DNA of 64,000 nucleotides from Paramicrobacterium sp051513965. Its GTDB lineage: Bacteria > Actinomycetota > Actinomycetes > Actinomycetales > Microbacteriaceae. The DNA is taken from positions 1,116,001 through 1,180,000 of the forward strand of contig NZ_CP195847.1 in NCBI RefSeq assembly GCF_051513965.1, in the 5' to 3' direction. Both the position numbers and the translations under genes were made by a program. Below the pieces are notes generated by a model. The model was not told the origin of the DNA, searched no databases, and was given only the letters and a program-made list of their open reading frames with translations. Below, piece by piece: positions 49,338 to 58,610 of this stretch; position 1 is the stretch's first letter; every line of letters begins with the position of its first letter.

Positions 49338-51576
49338 CGGCGCTCGAGCCGGGCGTCCCCGGAACATCAGGCGTCGGCCGACCACCGCCGTGAGCGTCGC
49401 GCTCGCCGTGATGTTGATGGCGACGCTTTCGGCGTACGTGCCGCTTCTCGTGGAGCTCGCGTGGTGGCTCGGCTGTCTCCTCATCGTGGTGTGCGTGAAC
49501 GGAATCGCCGCGATCTCTCGAAGCGTCGGCGCTCGGCCGCTGCTCGGCTCGCTCTGCGGCGCTGTCGCGGGGCTGATTGCCCTGACGGCGATCGCCGCAC
49601 CGGCGACCGCCGTCATCGGCATCCTTCCAACTCCCTCGACGCTCGGCGCCTTCTCCGCACTCATCGACGCCGGAAGCACCTCCGTCTATCAGCAGTCCAT
49701 TCCGGCTCGCGCCGACGAGGGCGTGACGTTTCTGCTGACGGCGGGTGCGCTTCTGCTCTCGGTGACGCTCGATCTCATCGCAGTCGTTGCGCGTTCCCCG
49801 TTGCCGACGGGGCTTCTCTGCTTCGCGTTCATCGTGCCGCCCTCGCTGCTTGCGGGGGAGCTGCCGGTGATCGCTTTCGTGGCCACCGGCATTGCCTACG
49901 CCTTCGCGATCTGGGCGTCGAGTCCGATCCGGCGCGGCGGCGCTGGCCGCGTTCTCGTGATCGGCGTGGCGGCATCGGCGCTCGCTGGCATCGCGGCGAC
50001 GACCGTGCCCGGCTTCTACGGGGCGAACCCGTTTGCGGTGAGCAACGCATCGTCGTTCACGACCGGCGTGTCGCCCCTCATCGACCTCGGAAAGGACCTC
50101 CAGCAGGCGACAGGCAGCGCCCAGTTCAGGTACACGACTGACTCCGAACGCGCCGACTACTTCCGGCTCATGACGCTCGAGACCTATGACGGAACCACGT
50201 GGGTCAGCGCTCGTGCGCGCGGCGATCTCGTCGCTGTCGACGATGACGAGGCATTCGCGGCAGAAAGCGGCATCGATGACGACAGCCTCAGCACCGTGGA
50301 CGTCACCATGGCGAGCCTCAGGGAGAAGCTCCTCCCGGTTCCCCGAGGCACGGTCGATGTCAGCGGAATCGACGGTCGGTGGTACTGGGATCCTGATGAC
50401 GGAACTGTGCGCAGCCGGGGTGACAGCACGGCGGGACAGACGTACACGATCTCGGTCGCGGATCCGACGGTCACCCCCGAGCAGCTGCGCGCGTCCGAGC
50501 TTCCGGAGCGCGGTCTCTTCGAGCGTGAACGCTCGCTGCCCGACAGCATCCCCGAGATCATCACCCGCACCGTCGACGAGGTGACGGCTGACGCTGAGAC
50601 CCCGTACGACAAGGCCTACGCGATGCAGCGCTACCTGCGCGAGGGGGATTTCACGTACAGCATCTCAACGCCGGTGTCGCAGGGGTACGACGGTGACAGC
50701 ATCGGAGTCGTCGCGACCTTTCTGGAGCGTCGCAGCGGCTACTGCATCCACTTCGCTGCGGCGATGGCGACGATGGCTCGGGTGGCGGATATTCCGTCTC
50801 GGATCGTGATCGGCTTTCTGCCCGGTGACGAGATCTCGTCCGATTCCGACGACGAGCGGCGAGAGTTCGAAGTCGATGCGGAAGACCTGCATGCCTGGCC
50901 TGAGCTCTACTTCGAGGGCGTCGGCTGGGTGCCGTTCGAACCGACTCCGGGTCGATCGGATGCTCCGGACTACGCGCCGGATGCCGCTCCGACGTCCACC
51001 GCCACGGCTGACCCCGAAGCGGCGCCCGAGGCACCGACCCGCACGCGGAGCGCAGAAGCCGTTCCCGACGACGAGACAGAGACGGATGCCGCCGCTGAGG
51101 ACGCGCCGGACTCCTCCTCGGCTGTCGTCTGGGCGTTCGCGCTCGCGCTTCTCTTCGCACTGGGGTCGCCGGCTCTCGTGCGTTACGTGCGGCGACGCTG
51201 GAGGCGCTCACGGGTCCGAGAGGGGAGGGATGCCGTCGAGAACGCGTGGCGGGAAACCATCGACACCGCTGTCGATCACGGCCTGCCGCTCGCAGGCGCG
51301 CAGACACCGCGACAGCTCGCCCGAGCCATCGTCGCCGGGGCGCGACTCGCTCCGCACGACGAGGACGCTCTCGATCGGCTCTGCACACGCGTCGAGCGCA
51401 GCCGCTTCGGCCCAGAGCGGACGCGCTGCGCAGAAGGAGAGATCCTCGATGATCTCGACCAGGTGCTCGGAGCGATTGCGTTGGCTGCTTCGGCGTCCCA
51501 CCGCCTGAAGGCGACGCTCTGGCCAGTGTCGGTCTTTCCCCGCGGCGTTCAGCGGGAGATCATGCGCGCTGGGTAG
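49324..51576 (+). CDS. transglutaminase-like membrane protein (TgpA/DUF3488-DUF4129 type)
   Basis: The 750-residue product has about six N-terminal helices (roughly 22-230), then an extracytoplasmic transglutaminase core with catalytic C474 in RRSGYCIHFAAAMATMAR and H523 in LHAWPELYFEGVGWVPFEP. The third member may be the Glu of FEPTPG. A Pro/Thr/Glu-rich linker (about 560-600), a last membrane helix near 605-622 and a cytoplasmic DUF4129-like tail follow. The set MoxR-DUF58-TgpA is a recurrent trio of unknown process. ATG at 49324 lies inside the end of the DUF58 gene. Confidence 0.9.
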   Translation: MSAADGARAGRPRNIRRRPTTAVSVALAVMLMATLSAYVPLLVELAWWLGCLLIVVCVNGIAAISRSVGARPLLGSLCGAVAGLIALTAIAAPATAVIGILPTPSTLGAFSALIDAGSTSVYQQSIPARADEGVTFLLTAGALLLSVTLDLIAVVARSPLPTGLLCFAFIVPPSLLAGELPVIAFVATGIAYAFAIWASSPIRRGGAGRVLVIGVAASALAGIAATTVPGFYGANPFAVSNASSFTTGVSPLIDLGKDLQQATGSAQFRYTTDSERADYFRLMTLETYDGTTWVSARARGDLVAVDDDEAFAAESGIDDDSLSTVDVTMASLREKLLPVPRGTVDVSGIDGRWYWDPDDGTVRSRGDSTAGQTYTISVADPTVTPEQLRASELPERGLFERERSLPDSIPEIITRTVDEVTADAETPYDKAYAMQRYLREGDFTYSISTPVSQGYDGDSIGVVATFLERRSGYCIHFAAAMATMARVADIPSRIVIGFLPGDEISSDSDDERREFEVDAEDLHAWPELYFEGVGWVPFEPTPGRSDAPDYAPDAAPTSTATADPEAAPEAPTRTRSAEAVPDDETETDAAAEDAPDSSSAVVWAFALALLFALGSPALVRYVRRRWRRSRVREGRDAVENAWRETIDTAVDHGLPLAGAQTPRQLARAIVAGARLAPHDEDALDRLCTRVERSRFGPERTRCAEGEILDDLDQVLGAIALAASASHRLKATLWPVSVFPRGVQREIMRAG

Positions 51577-51579
51577 ACT
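51574..51579 (+). promoter_or_regulatory. -10 element of DUF177-rpmF (leaderless)
   Basis: TAGACT overlaps the stop of the transglutaminase gene and ends six bases before the GTG at 51586. Confidence 0.5.
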
Positions 51580-51585
51580 CGGCGT

Positions 51586-52146
51586 GTGACCGGAAGCAAG
51601 AAATCAGCATTCTCCATCGGCGTGCGCGACCTCATCGGCCGTCCCGGCCAGATGCGCGAACACTCCCTGAGCGTTGTCGCGCCAGAAAAGCTGGGCGAGG
51701 GCCTCATCTCGGTGAAAGAAGGCGCGGAGATCGAGGAGGACGTCCGCCTCGAGTCCGTGCACGAAGGCATTCTCGTGACCGCGGATGTCTCGACGACCGC
51801 CACGGGAGTCTGCGGACGGTGCCTCACCGATATAGCGCAACGCGTCGAAGTCGAATTTCAGGAACTTTTCGCGTACTCTAGTGAGGAAGCTTCTGAGCAT
51901 GAGGTTCACGATGACCACGTGGATCTTGAACCTCTTGTCAGAGACGCAGTGGTTTTGTCGCTGCCGTTTCAGCCGGTCTGCCGACCGGATTGCCCCGGAC
52001 TCGATCCCGAGACCGGCGAGCGTCTGGCCGACCATCCGGAAAGGGAACCCCGCGAGGTGCTGGACCCCAGGTGGGAAGCACTTGCTCGGTTCTCCTCAAG
52101 CCCAGGCACCGAAGACTCGAGTGCGTCAGACAGAGAAGAGAGATAA
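51586..52146 (+). CDS. DUF177 (YceD) family protein
   Basis: YceD/DUF177 proteins are encoded just upstream of rpmF and are linked to 23S rRNA maturation. The 186-residue product has CGRC in GVCGRCLTDIAQ and a later pair in PVCRPDCPGLDPETGERL, four cysteines that probably bind a metal. The N-terminal part contains HSLSVVAPEKLGEGL. GTG start follows a -10 box, so the mRNA is probably leaderless. The rpmF ATG is three bases after the stop. Confidence 0.9.
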   Translation: MTGSKKSAFSIGVRDLIGRPGQMREHSLSVVAPEKLGEGLISVKEGAEIEEDVRLESVHEGILVTADVSTTATGVCGRCLTDIAQRVEVEFQELFAYSSEEASEHEVHDDHVDLEPLVRDAVVLSLPFQPVCRPDCPGLDPETGERLADHPEREPREVLDPRWEALARFSSSPGTEDSSASDREER

Positions 52147-52149
52147 CCC

Positions 52150-52353
52150 ATGGCTGTTCCCAAGCGGAAGAAGTCGCGCGCAAACACCCGCGCCCGTCGT
52201 TCGCAGTGGAAGGCTAGCGCCCCGACGCTGGTGAAGACCGTCGAGAACGGTCAGGTCACCTACAGCCTCCCGCACCGTGCGAAGGTCGTCACCGACTCGG
52301 CTGGAACCGAGCTGTTCCTCGAGTACAAGGGCCGCAAGGTCGCCGACGTCTGA
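52150..52353 (+). CDS. rpmF: 50S ribosomal protein L32
   Basis: Small ribosomal protein of 67 residues beginning MAVPKRKKSRANTRARRSQW, the L32 signature. This form lacks the four zinc-binding cysteines of the C+ type and so is the C- (zinc-free) form, as judged from the full sequence. It has a GAGAGA site just upstream and forms a unit with DUF177. A terminator-like hairpin lies 49 bases after the stop, inside the next gene. Confidence 0.95.
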   Translation: MAVPKRKKSRANTRARRSQWKASAPTLVKTVENGQVTYSLPHRAKVVTDSAGTELFLEYKGRKVADV

Positions 52354-52354
52354 G

Positions 52355-53071
52355 GTGCATCGCGCCGCGTCGGCTCGACGTGAGCCGCAACTGACTACCG
52401 ACCGAGGACCGCTTCTGGCGGTCCTCGGCGTTTCGGTTGATCCGGATCTACTCGAACTCGCCCTGACTCACCGCTCCTACGCGTACGAGCACGGCGGTGT
52501 TCCGCACAACGAGCGCCTCGAGTTCCTCGGCGACTCCGTTCTCGGGCTTGCGATCACGACGACTCTCTATCGCGACAATCCCGATCTTCCCGAGGGAGAG
52601 CTCGCGCAGATGCGGGCTGCGGTCGTCTCGACGGTGGCGCTGGCTGAAGTCGCCGGCCGAATCGGACTCGGGAAGTACATTCTGCTCGGCCGGGGCGAAG
52701 AGCTCACGGGCGGTCGTGAGAAAGCATCCATTCTCGCCGACACCATGGAGGCGCTCTTCGGTGCTGTGTACCTCGATCAGGGTCCGGAGGAAGCCCGCGA
52801 TCTCGTGATGCGCCTTGTCGGACCGCTGCTGCATGAGGCGGCCAGGTTCGGCGCGGCGATGGATCCGAAGACCCATCTGCAGGAGGCAGCCGCCGAACGC
52901 CAGGCGCCCGCACCTGAGTACACGATCGAGAGCACAGGTCCGGACCACGATCGACGGTTCACCGCGACGGTCAGCGTCGGAAATCTCGTGACCGCCACCG
53001 GAACCGGAACGAGCAAGAAACAGGCCGAGATGGCCGCTGCGCTGGCTGCCTGGACCGAACTGCATGCCTGA
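52355..53071 (+). CDS. rnc: ribonuclease III
   Basis: Double-strand-specific endoribonuclease for rRNA processing and mRNA decay. The 238-residue product has the signature NERLEFLGDSVL at 52-63 (E56, D60 metal-binding), DTMEALFGAVYLDQG with the second acidic pair, and a C-terminal dsRNA-binding domain (KTHLQEAAAERQAPAPEY to ALAAWTEL). The GTG at 52355 is the only in-frame standard start, one base after rpmF's stop. A CTG at 52391 would begin exactly where most homologues do (TTDRGPLLAVLG). The stop overlaps mutM. Confidence 0.92.
   Translation: MHRAASARREPQLTTDRGPLLAVLGVSVDPDLLELALTHRSYAYEHGGVPHNERLEFLGDSVLGLAITTTLYRDNPDLPEGELAQMRAAVVSTVALAEVAGRIGLGKYILLGRGEELTGGREKASILADTMEALFGAVYLDQGPEEARDLVMRLVGPLLHEAARFGAAMDPKTHLQEAAAERQAPAPEYTIESTGPDHDRRFTATVSVGNLVTATGTGTSKKQAEMAAALAAWTELHA
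52402..52428 (+). terminator. terminator-like hairpin within rnc 5' region
   Basis: CCGAGGACCGC (52402-52412) and GCGGTCCTCGG (52418-52428) form a perfect 11-bp stem with loop TTCTG, followed by CGTTTCGGTT. It sits 49 bases after the rpmF stop and inside the first codons assigned to rnc, so it may end part of the rpmF transcripts and reduce rnc expression. Confidence 0.6.
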
Positions 53072-53960
53072 GTTGCCCGAAGTCGAGGTCGTCCGCCTCG
53101 GTCTCGAACCCGCTGTCACTGGTGCGCTCGTCACCTCCGTCGAGGTCTTCGACGAGCGCTCTCTGAAGAGACACGACGCGTCCCACGGGGAGTTCGCTGA
53201 GACGCTCACGGGGCGACGCATTCAGGGAGCGGTGAGACGCGGAAAGTTTCTGTGGATGCCGGTCGGCGACGACCGTGCTCTCGTCGCGCACCTTGGCATG
53301 AGCGGTCAACTCCTGCTGCGCGAACCCGGTGTGGAAGACAGACACACGCGCATCGGGCTGACGATCGAGCACCCTGACCACGGCGAGCTTCGGCTCAACT
53401 TCGCCGATCAGCGGATCTTCGGCAGCATGGCGATCGATCGACTTGTGCCGACGAACGATGGAGAACCTGGCGGCTTCGCCGGCCACGCGACTGCCGAACC
53501 GCGCATTCCGGCGCAGGTCGCGCACATCGCCCGTGACCCCCTCGACCCCGCCTGTGACGAGGCCTCGCTGATCGACCGCGTGAAGTCGCGGCGCTCGGCC
53601 ATCAAAAGGGTGCTGCTCGACCAGGGCATCGTGAGCGGCATCGGCAACATCTACGCAGACGAAGCGCTGTGGGGCGCATGTGTGCACGGCGAACAGATCG
53701 CGCAGCGGATGTCGAAGCGGCGCATCGCAGACGTGCTGGAGAACGTCCGGCTCGTGCTGCGCAAGGCCCTCGCGGAGGGCGGCACGAGCTTCGACGCGCA
53801 GTATGTCAACGTCAACGGTCAGGCCGGTTATTTTGCGCACAGCCTCAACGCATACGGGCAGGACGGGCGCGCGTGTCCGCGGTGCGGAACCACAATCGTG
53901 CGCACAGCGTTCATGAACCGCTCGTCGCATTTCTGTCCGTCCTGCCAGAAGCGCTGGTGA
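53064..53960 (+). CDS. mutM: formamidopyrimidine-DNA glycosylase
   Basis: Base-excision repair glycosylase/AP lyase for 8-oxoguanine. The 298-residue product has the catalytic N-terminus MPELPEVE (P2, E3), K61 in RRGKFLWM, the helix-two-turns-helix QGIVSGIGNIYADEALW, and a C-terminal zinc finger CPRCG...CPSCQ. The ATG overlaps rnc by 8 bases. A 106-bp gap containing TACCGT (54023-54028), a possible -10, separates it from smc. Confidence 0.95.
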   Translation: MPELPEVEVVRLGLEPAVTGALVTSVEVFDERSLKRHDASHGEFAETLTGRRIQGAVRRGKFLWMPVGDDRALVAHLGMSGQLLLREPGVEDRHTRIGLTIEHPDHGELRLNFADQRIFGSMAIDRLVPTNDGEPGGFAGHATAEPRIPAQVAHIARDPLDPACDEASLIDRVKSRRSAIKRVLLDQGIVSGIGNIYADEALWGACVHGEQIAQRMSKRRIADVLENVRLVLRKALAEGGTSFDAQYVNVNGQAGYFAHSLNAYGQDGRACPRCGTTIVRTAFMNRSSHFCPSCQKRW

Positions 53961-54066
53961 GCACGCAAGACCGATTCGGGTGGAACGCCGCCAGGCTCCG
54001 CGGGCCCGGCCGCGGCATCCGCTACCGTGGAGCCAGTAAGTTCCGGGCCATCGAAAGGCTGACGCG

Positions 54067-57000
54067 TTGTATTTGAAGAGCCTCACCCTCAAGGGCTTCA
54101 AGTCGTTCGCCCAGCCGACGACCTTCGCCTTCGAACCGGGTGTCACGTGCGTCGTCGGGCCGAACGGCTCCGGAAAGTCCAACGTGGTGGACGCCCTCGC
54201 GTGGGTGATGGGGGAGCAGGGCGTCAAGAACCTCCGCGGCGGCAAGATGGAGGATGTCATCTTCGCCGGCACGTCGACGCGAGGTCCGCTCGGCCGCGCC
54301 GAGGTGACCCTCACGATCGACAACACCGACGGTGCGCTTCCGATCGAGTACAGCGAAGTCACCATCAGCCGCACGCTGTTCCGAAATGGCGGCAGCGAGT
54401 ATGCCATCAATGGTGAGGGATGCCGCCTGCTCGACGTGCAGGAGCTGCTGAGCGACTCCGGGCTCGGGCGTGAGATGCACGTCATCGTGGGGCAGGGGCG
54501 GCTCGACACCGTGCTGCACGCCAGCCCCGAGGAGCGACGCGGCTTCATCGAAGAGGCCGCGGGAATCCTCAAGCACCGCAGGCGCAAAGAGAAGACCGTC
54601 CGCAAGCTCGAGGCGATGGAGACGAACCTGACGCGCCTCAGCGATCTCGCGGGAGAGATCCGTCGCCAGCTCAAGCCGCTCGGGCGCCAGGCCGAGATCG
54701 CGCGTGAGGCGCAGACGATCGCCGCGGTCGTTCGTGACGCCAGAGCGCGCATCCTCGCCGATGACGTCGTCACGCTCCGCACCGCACTCGACTCCTTCGG
54801 CCGGTCGGAGAGCGAGCGGCACACCGAGCGCATCGTGCTGCAGGAGCAGCTCGAACAGAAGCAGCTGCGCATTGCACACATCGAGAAGGCCCAGCTCGGC
54901 GACGCGGTCGACGAGGCGCGCAAGGTCTCCTACGACCTCGACTCGGTCCAGCAGAGTCTGAGGAACCTCCACTCGCTCACCGGGCAGCGCATCGCTCTCC
55001 TCGACGCGCAGTCTGAGCAGGAGGAGACCCATCAGACGGTTTCGACGCAGATGATCGCGGATGCCGAGAGCGAGCTCGATCAGCTGCGTGATGACATCAC
55101 CGCCGCTGAGCGCGAGTTCGCCGCGGCACAGGCGCACACCGCAGAGACGAAGAGACGGTTGGATGCCGTCGACGAGGAGATCCAGGCGCAGAGCGAACTC
55201 GTGTCGAAGCACGACCTGGAGATCACGAAGCTCTCGGGGCAGGCGGAGACGGCGGCTTCGAAGCTCGCGGCCGTCAGAGGCGAGCGTCTCCGCCAGCAGA
55301 ATGCGTTGGATGCCGCGTTCCAGCGGCGCGACGAGGCGAAGATCCGCCTCGACCAGCTGGAAGACAGCTCGACCGAAAGCTCAGAGAGCGAATCCGGCCT
55401 CGATGAGGCGTACGAGCTCGCGCAGTCCCGTGTGTTCGAAGCTGAGGGGGAGATCGAGAGACTCCGTGACCAGCTGCACGGCTACGAGCGCGAGCGCGAC
55501 GCTCTCGCGGCGAAGACGAGCGCGCTCTCGCGTGCGCTCGACATCCGCGACGGTGCCGCTGACCTGGTGGCGGCCTCTCTGCCCGGTGTGCGTGGCGTCG
55601 TCGCCGACAGCCTCGTCGTCACGAACGGGTACGAGGCGGCGATCGCGGCCGGTCTCGGAACCCTCGCCGACGCGGTCCTCGCAGACGACGCCGATGCCGC
55701 AGATGACGCGATGGCTCATGCGAAGCAGAACGATCTGGGGCGCGTCGCAATCGTGCGCGCGGACGCACCGCGGCGTGCGGCACTGCCCTCAGTGGCGAAC
55801 GCGGTCGCCGCGGCATCCGTCGTGACCGGCCCCGACGGCGTGCTCGGAATTCTCGACACAGTCCTGATCGTTCCCGACATCGCCGCGGCGCGTTCCGCTC
55901 GCGCCGAGCTGGGAGAGCACGCGGCGTACGCCACGCTCGTGACGTCCGAGGGCGATGTCCTCACCGAGTACGTGCTGCGCGGCGGCTCCGGCGGGGAGCA
56001 GGGGCGCATCGAGCTGATCGCCGAGAGGGATGCCGCTGACGAGCGTCACTCCGAGGTGACCGGCCTCATCGAGCAGACGAGCGAAGAGCTGAACACACAG
56101 CGGGCTGAGCACAAAGCTGCGAAGGACCAGTCGCAGATCGCACTCAGTGCGCTCCGTGAGTTCGACGCGCAGCTCGCCGCCGAGACGGAGGCTCTCAACA
56201 AGGCCCGCGTGCAGCACGAAGCTGCGGTTCAGGAGTGTGAGCGACTGACGACGGCGCTCGAGCAGTCGGAGTCATCCGTCGCCGAGGCCGAGGCGGCGAA
56301 CGACAGGGCGAAGGCAGCGCTCGAGACCGCGAAGTCCAGACCGCGGCCCATCCTCGACGTATCCGGACGTGACGAGCTCGCCCTCGAACGCGAGCGCGCG
56401 CGAGAGGCTGAGGTCGAAGCGCGGTTCCGAGTGGAGACCGCTCGCGAGCGCGTCAGCGCCCACGCCGATCACATTCATACGCTGAAGCAGAGGCGTCAGA
56501 GAGAGCAGCAGGCCGCAGAGGCGGCTGCGCGACGAGCGGTCGTTCGTCGGCGTCAGCTTGAGGCCGCGACCGCGGTCGCCGAGGCGCTGCCCGACGTGCT
56601 CGCCTCCGTGGAGAGCTCGGTCCGCGAGGCATCCATCGAACTCGCCCGGGCCGAAGAGCAGCGGGCGAGCCAGAATGAAGAGCTCGCGGGCCTCCGACGG
56701 GAGGAAGCCGGACTTCGTGAGAGGCTTCAGGCGGTCACCGAGGACGTTCACGGGCTCGAGCTGCAGATCTACGAGAAGAAGCTGCAGCTCTCGAGCCTCC
56801 TGGAGCGTGCGGGCAGCGAGCTCGGGCTGGTCGAAGACGTTCTCATTGCAGAGTACGGCCCGGACGTGCCCGTTCCCGTCGACGTGTCGGATGCCCCGAA
56901 TGCCGCGCGCGAGCCGGAGTCGAGCGCCGACGAGGATGACACGTCAGAGACGGAGCCGTCAGCCGTCGACGAGCAGAGCGGCGAAGCATCCTCGACTGAC

Positions 57001-57702
57001 GGCGCCGGGTACGACGACATCGAGACCGTCCCGTACGACCGCCACGAGCAGAAGAGACGACTCGAGAAAGCCGAGCGGCAGCTGCAGAAGCTGGGGCGGG
57101 TGAATCCGCTTGCGCTTGAGGAGTTCGCTGCTCTCGAACAGCGCCACAAGTTCCTCACGGAGCAGCTCACCGATCTCACGAACACACGCAAGGACCTTCT
57201 CACGATCATCGACGACCTCGACGAGAAGATGCAGACGATCTTCCGCGCCGCGTTCGACGACACACGGGATGCGTTCGCCGAAGTCTTCCCGATTCTGTTT
57301 CCGGGAGGCACCGGGAGCATCTCGCTCACGGACCCCGACAACATGCTCGAGACCGGTATCAACGTGGCGGTTCGGCCTGCGGGCAAGAAGATCGACCGCC
57401 TGTCGCTCCTGTCGGGCGGCGAGCGCTCGCTCGCGGCAGTCGCGCTGCTCATCGCGATCTTCAAGGCACGGCCGAGCCCGTTCTACATCATGGACGAGGT
57501 CGAGGCGGCGCTCGACGACGCGAACCTCGGCAGGCTGCTCGCCATCTTCGAGACGCTGCGCGAGAGCTCTCAGCTGATCGTCATCACTCACCAGAAGCGG
57601 ACGATGGAGATCGCGGACGCTCTGTACGGAGTGTCGATGCGGCAGGACGGCGTCTCGGCTGTGGTCGGGCAGCGTCTCGCGGACGAAGCGGAGAGTGCGT
57701 GA
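54067..57702 (+). CDS. smc: chromosome segregation protein SMC
   Basis: Condensin ATPase of 1,211 residues. The head halves lie at each end: Walker A GPNGSGKSN at 31-39, signature LSGGE at 1115-1119, and Walker B IMDEVEAALDD from 1141. Two long coiled-coil arms flank a hinge at about 500-660 (GVRGVVADSLVVTNGYE to LRGGSGGEQGR). An acidic insertion (ESSADEDDTSETEPSAVDEQ, about 950-975) lies near the second head half. TTG at 54067 is chosen because GAAAGG lies eight bases before it and MYLKSLTLKGFKSF is the usual start. Confidence 0.95.
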   Translation: MYLKSLTLKGFKSFAQPTTFAFEPGVTCVVGPNGSGKSNVVDALAWVMGEQGVKNLRGGKMEDVIFAGTSTRGPLGRAEVTLTIDNTDGALPIEYSEVTISRTLFRNGGSEYAINGEGCRLLDVQELLSDSGLGREMHVIVGQGRLDTVLHASPEERRGFIEEAAGILKHRRRKEKTVRKLEAMETNLTRLSDLAGEIRRQLKPLGRQAEIAREAQTIAAVVRDARARILADDVVTLRTALDSFGRSESERHTERIVLQEQLEQKQLRIAHIEKAQLGDAVDEARKVSYDLDSVQQSLRNLHSLTGQRIALLDAQSEQEETHQTVSTQMIADAESELDQLRDDITAAEREFAAAQAHTAETKRRLDAVDEEIQAQSELVSKHDLEITKLSGQAETAASKLAAVRGERLRQQNALDAAFQRRDEAKIRLDQLEDSSTESSESESGLDEAYELAQSRVFEAEGEIERLRDQLHGYERERDALAAKTSALSRALDIRDGAADLVAASLPGVRGVVADSLVVTNGYEAAIAAGLGTLADAVLADDADAADDAMAHAKQNDLGRVAIVRADAPRRAALPSVANAVAAASVVTGPDGVLGILDTVLIVPDIAAARSARAELGEHAAYATLVTSEGDVLTEYVLRGGSGGEQGRIELIAERDAADERHSEVTGLIEQTSEELNTQRAEHKAAKDQSQIALSALREFDAQLAAETEALNKARVQHEAAVQECERLTTALEQSESSVAEAEAANDRAKAALETAKSRPRPILDVSGRDELALERERAREAEVEARFRVETARERVSAHADHIHTLKQRRQREQQAAEAAARRAVVRRRQLEAATAVAEALPDVLASVESSVREASIELARAEEQRASQNEELAGLRREEAGLRERLQAVTEDVHGLELQIYEKKLQLSSLLERAGSELGLVEDVLIAEYGPDVPVPVDVSDAPNAAREPESSADEDDTSETEPSAVDEQSGEASSTDGAGYDDIETVPYDRHEQKRRLEKAERQLQKLGRVNPLALEEFAALEQRHKFLTEQLTDLTNTRKDLLTIIDDLDEKMQTIFRAAFDDTRDAFAEVFPILFPGGTGSISLTDPDNMLETGINVAVRPAGKKIDRLSLLSGGERSLAAVALLIAIFKARPSPFYIMDEVEAALDDANLGRLLAIFETLRESSQLIVITHQKRTMEIADALYGVSMRQDGVSAVVGQRLADEAESA

Positions 57703-57719
57703 CCTCACGGCCATGCCGG

Positions 57720-57725
57720 TACGCT
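57720..57725 (+). promoter_or_regulatory. -10 element of ftsY (leaderless)
   Basis: TACGCT lies six bases before the ftsY ATG. No ribosome site intervenes. Confidence 0.45.
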
Positions 57726-57731
57726 TGAGGC

Positions 57732-58610
57732 ATGGCAGAACGCACTCCGTGGTCGCTCTCCGGAGCTCTGAAAGGGATGTTCGGACGACAGACGATCGAC
57801 GAAACGACGTGGGATGATCTCGAGTACGCGCTCATCACCGCCGACTTCGGGTCTGACATCGCCGAAGCGATCATCGACGATCTTCGTGAGAAGGTCGACC
57901 GCTACCACACGACAGACCCACGCGATCTCAAGAGGATGCTGCGTGAGAGCATCGACGAGCGCCTGTCGAAGTTCGACACGACGCTGAACCTCAGCGAGCG
58001 CCCCGCCGTCGTGCTCGTCGTCGGCGTCAATGGGGTGGGTAAGACCACGACGATCGGGAAGCTCGCGCGCTTCATCGGCAACGCGGGGCGCAGCGTCGTC
58101 GTCGGCGCCGCGGACACTTTCCGAGCCGCCGCCGTCGATCAGCTCGCGACCTGGGCCGAGCGAGCGGGAGCCGCGATCGTCAAACCGCAGCATGAGGGGC
58201 AGGACCCGGCGTCCGTGGCCTATCAGACTGTGGAGCGCGCGATCACGACAGGAACCGAGATCGTGATCATCGACACCGCGGGCCGCCTGCACACGAAGGG
58301 CGGCCTCATGGACGAACTCTCGAAGATCCGACGGGTCGTCGAAAAGCAGGCGGAGATTGCCGAGGTTCTGCTCGTGCTCGACGCGACGACCGGTCAGAAC
58401 GGAGTGCAGCAGGCGCAGTCGTTCATCGAGCACGCGGGAGTGACCGGGCTCGTCCTGACCAAGCTCGACGGCTCGGCGAAGGGCGGCTTCGTTCTCGCCG
58501 TGCAGGAGCGCACGGGACTTCCGATCAAGCTCGTCGGGCAGGGCGAGCGCATCGGTGATATCACCGGCTTCACCCCGCACGTCTTCGCTCAGAATCTTGT
58601 GGGGTCCTGA
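57732..58610 (+). CDS. ftsY: signal recognition particle receptor FtsY
   Basis: SRP GTPase that docks ribosome-nascent-chain complexes to SecYEG. The 292-residue product has the N domain (WDDLEYALITADFG), Walker A GVNGVGKTT at 98-106, DTFRAAAVDQL, DTAGRLHTKGGLMDEL, and TKLDGSAKGG. It is a minimal NG form without the acidic A domain of the E. coli protein; several Gram-positive FtsY proteins are similar. Its stop overlaps the next ORF's ATG (TGATG). ffh, the SRP partner, is 2.3 kb downstream. Confidence 0.95.
   Translation: MAERTPWSLSGALKGMFGRQTIDETTWDDLEYALITADFGSDIAEAIIDDLREKVDRYHTTDPRDLKRMLRESIDERLSKFDTTLNLSERPAVVLVVGVNGVGKTTTIGKLARFIGNAGRSVVVGAADTFRAAAVDQLATWAERAGAAIVKPQHEGQDPASVAYQTVERAITTGTEIVIIDTAGRLHTKGGLMDELSKIRRVVEKQAEIAEVLLVLDATTGQNGVQQAQSFIEHAGVTGLVLTKLDGSAKGGFVLAVQERTGLPIKLVGQGERIGDITGFTPHVFAQNLVGS

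Noticed and set aside
57002..57100. Acidic low-complexity insert before the second SMC head half as a possible frameshift
   Set aside because: The frame continues without interruption into LEKAERQLQKLGRVNPLALEEF, a conserved part, so the insert is genuine.
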